8,949 nucleotides of DNA. It comes from Saprospiraceae bacterium. Lineage in GTDB: Bacteria; Bacteroidota; Bacteroidia; Chitinophagales; Saprospiraceae. The notes beneath the pieces were generated by a model. It worked only from the letters and a program-made list of their open reading frames with translations. It did not search any database and was not told the DNA's origin. The stretch is from NCBI GenBank assembly GCA_013361075.1, contig JABWAJ010000202.1:1-8949 (forward strand). Reading direction: 5' to 3'. Position 1 is the first letter of the stretch. Each line of letters opens with the position of its first letter. Position numbers and translations under genes: made by a program. Below are positions 5,942-8,949 of this stretch, one piece after another.

Positions 5942-7954
5942 ATGGCTTTCTTCTTAAAACGATTTTTCCTGTTCGCTTTGCTGATTTCGCTGACTACCTG
6001 GGGTTGTGTAGACCGCGAGTTCGACGAACCACCGGTAGGCAATCTGCCTGATCTGGAAGCAAATGCGACCATTGCACAACTCAAAGCACTTCATGCGGTT
6101 GGCGGGGCCAGTAATTTAGTTACTGAAGACTGGATTGTAGACGGTGTTGTTGTTGCTGATGACGAATCAGGCAACTTTTTTAAAAATATTGTCATTCAGG
6201 ATGAAACCGGCGGCATTGCTATTCGATTGAATTCAACCGGGTTATACAATGATTTCCCTGTTGGCCGCAAGGTATTCCTGCTGGCTAAAAACCTTTACAT
6301 CGGCGATTACAATGGCTTGCACCAGGTCAATGGAAGTGCCGATGCTGCTCTTGAGGAGGTACTAATTCCGGAACACGTCATTGGTGCAGAAAGGGACCAA
6401 CCCGTTACACCAAGGGTAGTTACGATGGCTGAATTGCAAAATACAACCTTGTACACTTCCCTGATCAATACATTGGTACAAATCAACGATGTACAATTTG
6501 CTCAGGCAGACGCCGGAGCTACGTATGCAGATGCCGCCAACCAGTTTTCGATCAACCGCAATGTTGAAGATTGCAACGGCAATTCCATCATACTACGGTC
6601 CAGTGGTTTTGCAGATTTTGCGGCAGAACTGACGCCAACGGGTAAAGGATCTATTGTCGCTGTGGTGAGCATTTTTGGAAATACCAAGCAGTTGAACATT
6701 CGCGATCTGAACGACGTGCAGATGGCAGCCGACCGCTGCGGCGGCATTGGCCCGGGTGGAGATGTCATTCCAATAAAGGATGTACGGGATCTTTTCCAGG
6801 CTGGAACGACTGCCGGCCCGGATGGAAAAACAATCAAAGGAGTAGTAATTTCGGATCGGGCAGCCGTGAATACTGACACAAGAAACCTCGTGCTACAGGA
6901 TGCAAGCGGTGGAATCGTTGTACGGTTCGCAGCGGCGCACAATTTTGACATGGGCGATGAAGTAGAAGTTTCGGTAGAAGGCATGGAGTTATCAGAATTC
7001 AACGGGTTACTCCAGGTTAATAATGTACCCAACAATGCAGCAACTTCTGCCGGATCGGGTACCTTGCCAACGCCACGTGAAGCAACTGTTGCCGAAATCA
7101 ATGCCAATCTGAATGCCTGGGAATCTACACTGGTAAAGGTAAAAAATGCTACCCTTAGTGGTGGAGCTACCTACTCCGGATCTCGTACGCTTTCAGATGC
7201 AACGGGGTCAATCATCCTGTTCACACGCACCCAGGCTACTTTTTCCGGTTCTGCTTTGCCGACAGGTAATGTGGATGTAGTTGCCATTGTTTCACAATTC
7301 ACCGATGCACAACTAAGCATCCGGAATCTTAATGATGTAACCCTGCTTGGCGGGGGAACTGATCCGGTGGAAGTTTCTCTGGCCGAACTCCGCAGCCTTT
7401 TTGCAGGTGGTGCAAGCAGCGTCCCTGCTGCTAAAAAAGTAAAGGGCGTCGTGATTTCGGATAAGGATAATTTCAATTGGGCCGACCGCAACGTGGTTAT
7501 TCAGGATGCAAGCGGCGGTATTACCGTTCGTTTTACCGCAGCACACACCCTTGCCTTGGGGCAGGCGGTGGAAATTGTTGTTTCAGGTGCAGAACTTTCC
7601 GAATTTAACGGATTGCTCCAGATCAACAATGTACCGAATGCCAATGCAACAGCTTTAGGAGCAGGTACACTACCAACACCACGTCAGGCAACCATTGCAG
7701 AAATCCTGGCAAATCTGGAAGCCTGGGAATCTACGCTGGTAAAAATCATCAATGTGACCATAACGGGCGGAGGTACCTATTCCGGTGCAAAAACCCTGAA
7801 CGACGGCACGGGCACCATGGATATGTTTACCCGTACACAGGCAACATTTTCGGGGGCAACTGTTCCTGCCGGAGCAGTCAATATCGTAGCAGTTGTGTCT
7901 CAGTTTAATGCCGGACAGGTCATTATCCGGAATACAGGCGACGTGACGCCGTAA
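5942..7954 (+). CDS. DUF5689-family lipoprotein with three tandem OB-fold-like units
   Basis: 670 residues. A basic-hydrophobic leader ends at T-W-G-C22, an unorthodox lipobox lacking Leu at -3. C22 is followed by acidic D24, E26, D28 and E29, like the export signals of surface-exposed Bacteroidota lipoproteins. Unit 1 (about 40-262) has the DUF5689 pattern: VDGVVVADDESGNFFKNIVI, QDETGGIAIRL, the FPVGRKVFL strand and YIGDYNGLHQVNG. Units 2 (276-468) and 3 (478-670) repeat the theme: KGVVISD, QDASGGI.VRF, ELSEFNGLLQ.NNVP, AWESTLVK and FTRTQATFSG. The beta-rich pattern QD.sGGI followed by GD.V.V.G.....NGL.Q resembles the OB-fold domains of secreted YhcR-type nucleases, which suggests nucleic-acid or ligand binding; no catalytic motif is seen. 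ATG 5942 has an A-rich leader without a Shine-Dalgarno. It likely acts as the surface partner of the receptor encoded 30 bases upstream. It is not SusD-like: there are no TPR helices. Confidence 0.85.
   Translation: MAFFLKRFFLFALLISLTTWGCVDREFDEPPVGNLPDLEANATIAQLKALHAVGGASNLVTEDWIVDGVVVADDESGNFFKNIVIQDETGGIAIRLNSTGLYNDFPVGRKVFLLAKNLYIGDYNGLHQVNGSADAALEEVLIPEHVIGAERDQPVTPRVVTMAELQNTTLYTSLINTLVQINDVQFAQADAGATYADAANQFSINRNVEDCNGNSIILRSSGFADFAAELTPTGKGSIVAVVSIFGNTKQLNIRDLNDVQMAADRCGGIGPGGDVIPIKDVRDLFQAGTTAGPDGKTIKGVVISDRAAVNTDTRNLVLQDASGGIVVRFAAAHNFDMGDEVEVSVEGMELSEFNGLLQVNNVPNNAATSAGSGTLPTPREATVAEINANLNAWESTLVKVKNATLSGGATYSGSRTLSDATGSIILFTRTQATFSGSALPTGNVDVVAIVSQFTDAQLSIRNLNDVTLLGGGTDPVEVSLAELRSLFAGGASSVPAAKKVKGVVISDKDNFNWADRNVVIQDASGGITVRFTAAHTLALGQAVEIVVSGAELSEFNGLLQINNVPNANATALGAGTLPTPRQATIAEILANLEAWESTLVKIINVTITGGGTYSGAKTLNDGTGTMDMFTRTQATFSGATVPAGAVNIVAVVSQFNAGQVIIRNTGDVTP
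6767..7345 (+). repeat. Intragenic repeat, first copy (lipoprotein residues 276-468)
   Basis: A 579-base (193-residue) unit that aligns without any gap to the unit 606 bases downstream. By hand count 115 of 193 residues are identical. The strongest blocks are KGVVISD, QDASGGI, ELSEFNGLLQ, GTLPTPR, AWESTLVK and FTRTQATFSG. It joins the next copy through a glycine-containing linker (GGGTDP). Confidence 0.85.
7373..7951 (+). repeat. Intragenic repeat, second copy (lipoprotein residues 478-670)
   Basis: The second copy of the 193-residue unit. It ends exactly at the last codon before the TAA stop, so the duplication extends to the very C-terminus. The absence of insertions or deletions against the first copy points to a duplication younger than the split from the N-terminal DUF5689 unit (6059-6727), which aligns only loosely and with insertions. 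Confidence 0.85.
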
Positions 7955-7977
7955 GAAAATTTTATTTTTGATTTGAG

Positions 7978-8021
7978 TTGCGCGAGACATTTCCCATTTT
8001 CGGTATGTCTCGCGCAATTTT
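7978..8021 (+). terminator. Rho-independent terminator of the receptor/lipoprotein operon
   Basis: A perfect 13-bp GC-rich inverted repeat, TTGCGCGAGACAT (7978-7990) and ATGTCTCGCGCAA (8005-8017), has a 14-base loop and is followed by TTTT (8018-8021). It begins 23 bases after the lipoprotein stop. There is no T-run on the minus strand side, so it should act on plus-strand transcripts only. The T-run is short, which leaves some read-through into the flippase gene possible. Confidence 0.85.
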
Positions 8022-8073
8022 ATAGGTATGGCATGCATAATTGCTGCACCGCCTCATCCGAACCCAAGCTGAT

Positions 8074-8949
8074 ATGGGCATAATACAACGCCAAAGCATC
8101 AAATTGACGCTCATCAATTATATTGGCGTGGCACTGGGCATCATCAATACCCTGTTTATTTACCCCAAGGTATTGACTGAGGATGAATTTGGCATTTTTC
8201 GCTTTGTGACTCAAACGTCACAAATGCTTTTTCCATTTGCACTTATGGGGGCCGGAACGCTTAGTATTCGTTTTTTCCCAATCTTCAGGGATGAACGAAA
8301 CGGACACAATGGCTTTTTGCTCCTTTTGCTATCCGCCGCATCAGGAGGGTTGGCTCTGTTTTCCATTTTAGCATTTTTCTTCCGCAAGACAATCTTTAAT
8401 GCCTATGCCCCTAATTTTGGGCCATACGTTCATTATCTGCCTTATATTTTTCCGATTGTCTGTTGCATGGGCCTGGCTTTTATTCTGAGTACATACGCTG
8501 CAAATTTTCAGCGCATGGCCATTCCTCAAATTCTCAACAATCTTTTTTTAAAACTATCGACAGCCTTGTTGTGTCTTAGTTTTTTCGGCGGGTTACTAAC
8601 CTTTGCTGCCTTGATGGCCGGGCTGGTTTTAGCTTATTTTTTAATAGTTGTCCTTCTGACGCTTTATTTGAATCGGGAAGGTCTGTTTTTTCTGAATTTC
8701 AAGCCTGCATTTTTAACCAAATCATTGGTAAAAGGCATGGCCGGATATGCCGCATTTGGCTTTTTAGGCCATATAAGTTCTTCCATATCCATACAGATAG
8801 ACAGTTTTATGGTGGGAACTATGATTGATTTAAAAAGTGTAGCGATTTATTCTATTGGTTTTTTTATAGCTGATACCATTGATATCCCCAGGCGCTCGGT
8901 AGAAAGTGCAGCATCACCCATTATTTCTCAGGCGTGGAAAGAGAATGAC
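8074..8949 (+). CDS. Polysaccharide (oligosaccharide) flippase, Wzx-like, 3' end outside window
   Basis: 292 codons are visible and the reading frame is open to the last base, so the gene is cut by the window edge. The protein is an integral inner-membrane member of the MOP flippase superfamily that moves lipid-linked sugar units to the periplasmic face. Evidence: the N-terminus GIIQRQSIK, then a first helix with NYIGVALGIINTLFIYPKVL (residues 15-34) and TEDEFGIFR (35-43), typical of Bacteroidota flippases. Several hydrophobic helices follow (about 52-70, 82-102, 121-143, 160-200, 222-240). QIDSFMVG (241-248), VAIYSIGFFIA (256-266) and IPRRSVESAASPIISQAWKE (271-290) are further family blocks. 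ATG 8074 is chosen because it begins the conserved N-terminus. In-frame TTG 8041 and CTG 8044 are possible but give unconserved extensions, and TAA 8038 closes the frame. No clear Shine-Dalgarno is seen. The gene probably starts a capsule, O-antigen or exopolysaccharide gene set unrelated to the receptor operon. Confidence 0.87.
   Translation, partial: MGIIQRQSIKLTLINYIGVALGIINTLFIYPKVLTEDEFGIFRFVTQTSQMLFPFALMGAGTLSIRFFPIFRDERNGHNGFLLLLLSAASGGLALFSILAFFFRKTIFNAYAPNFGPYVHYLPYIFPIVCCMGLAFILSTYAANFQRMAIPQILNNLFLKLSTALLCLSFFGGLLTFAALMAGLVLAYFLIVVLLTLYLNREGLFFLNFKPAFLTKSLVKGMAGYAAFGFLGHISSSISIQIDSFMVGTMIDLKSVAIYSIGFFIADTIDIPRRSVESAASPIISQAWKEND

Noticed and set aside
6502..7107. 201-codon minus-strand frame inside the lipoprotein gene
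   Set aside because: It is antisense to conserved DUF5689 units, is Ser/Pro/Thr-rich as shadow frames often are, and has no recognisable domain.
6767..7951. Mobile element or satellite-like repeat
   Set aside because: The repetition is in-frame, inside one protein, and diverged at about 40 percent of residues. It is a domain duplication, not an inserted element.
3104..7954. A classical SusC/SusD glycan-utilisation pair
   Set aside because: The receptor lacks the SusC VVVGYG region and the lipoprotein is beta-rich DUF5689/OB-like, not a helical SusD. No glycoside hydrolase is nearby.
8020..8214. 64-codon minus-strand frame that looks protein-like and ends beside the hairpin
   Set aside because: It overlaps the conserved N-terminus of the flippase on the other strand, and the hairpin has no T-run in the minus direction to end its transcript.

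Overview
The window reads as chromosomal DNA of a member of the Bacteroidota. The evidence is a TonB-dependent receptor with an N-terminal carboxypeptidase-regulatory-like domain, a DUF5689-type lipoprotein, A-rich leaders with little Shine-Dalgarno signal, and TAnnTTTG-type -7 promoter elements. The proteins look closest to the Saprospiria (Lewinella/Haliscomenobacter-like), but that rank is a guess. I see no insertion sequence, phage gene, tRNA, rRNA or CRISPR array.

Layout. Positions 1-260 are AT-rich with no supported gene. On the minus strand, reading right to left, there is a secreted endonuclease/exonuclease/phosphatase-family (EEP) enzyme (1901-2947). A compact PIF1-like helicase follows 12 bases downstream (587-1888). 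Next comes a 43-residue single-pass membrane protein (335-466), and then a rho-independent terminator (261-299). On the plus strand, divergent from the EEP gene, are a TonB-dependent outer-membrane receptor (3104-5911) and, 30 bases later, a lipoprotein built of three tandem DUF5689/OB-fold-like units (5942-7954). A strong hairpin terminator follows (7978-8021). After it a polysaccharide flippase gene begins (8074) and runs off the right edge; it probably opens an unrelated surface-polysaccharide locus.

How the genes may work together. The receptor and lipoprotein form a two-gene outer-membrane uptake unit resembling SusC/SusD in logic, but the lipoprotein is not SusD-like. Its repeats look like the OB-fold domains found in secreted nucleases. 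A secreted EEP nuclease/phosphatase is transcribed divergently from the same 156-base control region. The working hypothesis is a system that binds, cuts and imports nucleic acid or another phosphodiester at the cell surface. This is inference from family membership and gene order; no substrate can be read from the sequence. The control region carries a canonical TAnnTTTG element for the receptor operon and an AT-rich dyad that could be an operator or a pair of back-to-back -7 elements.
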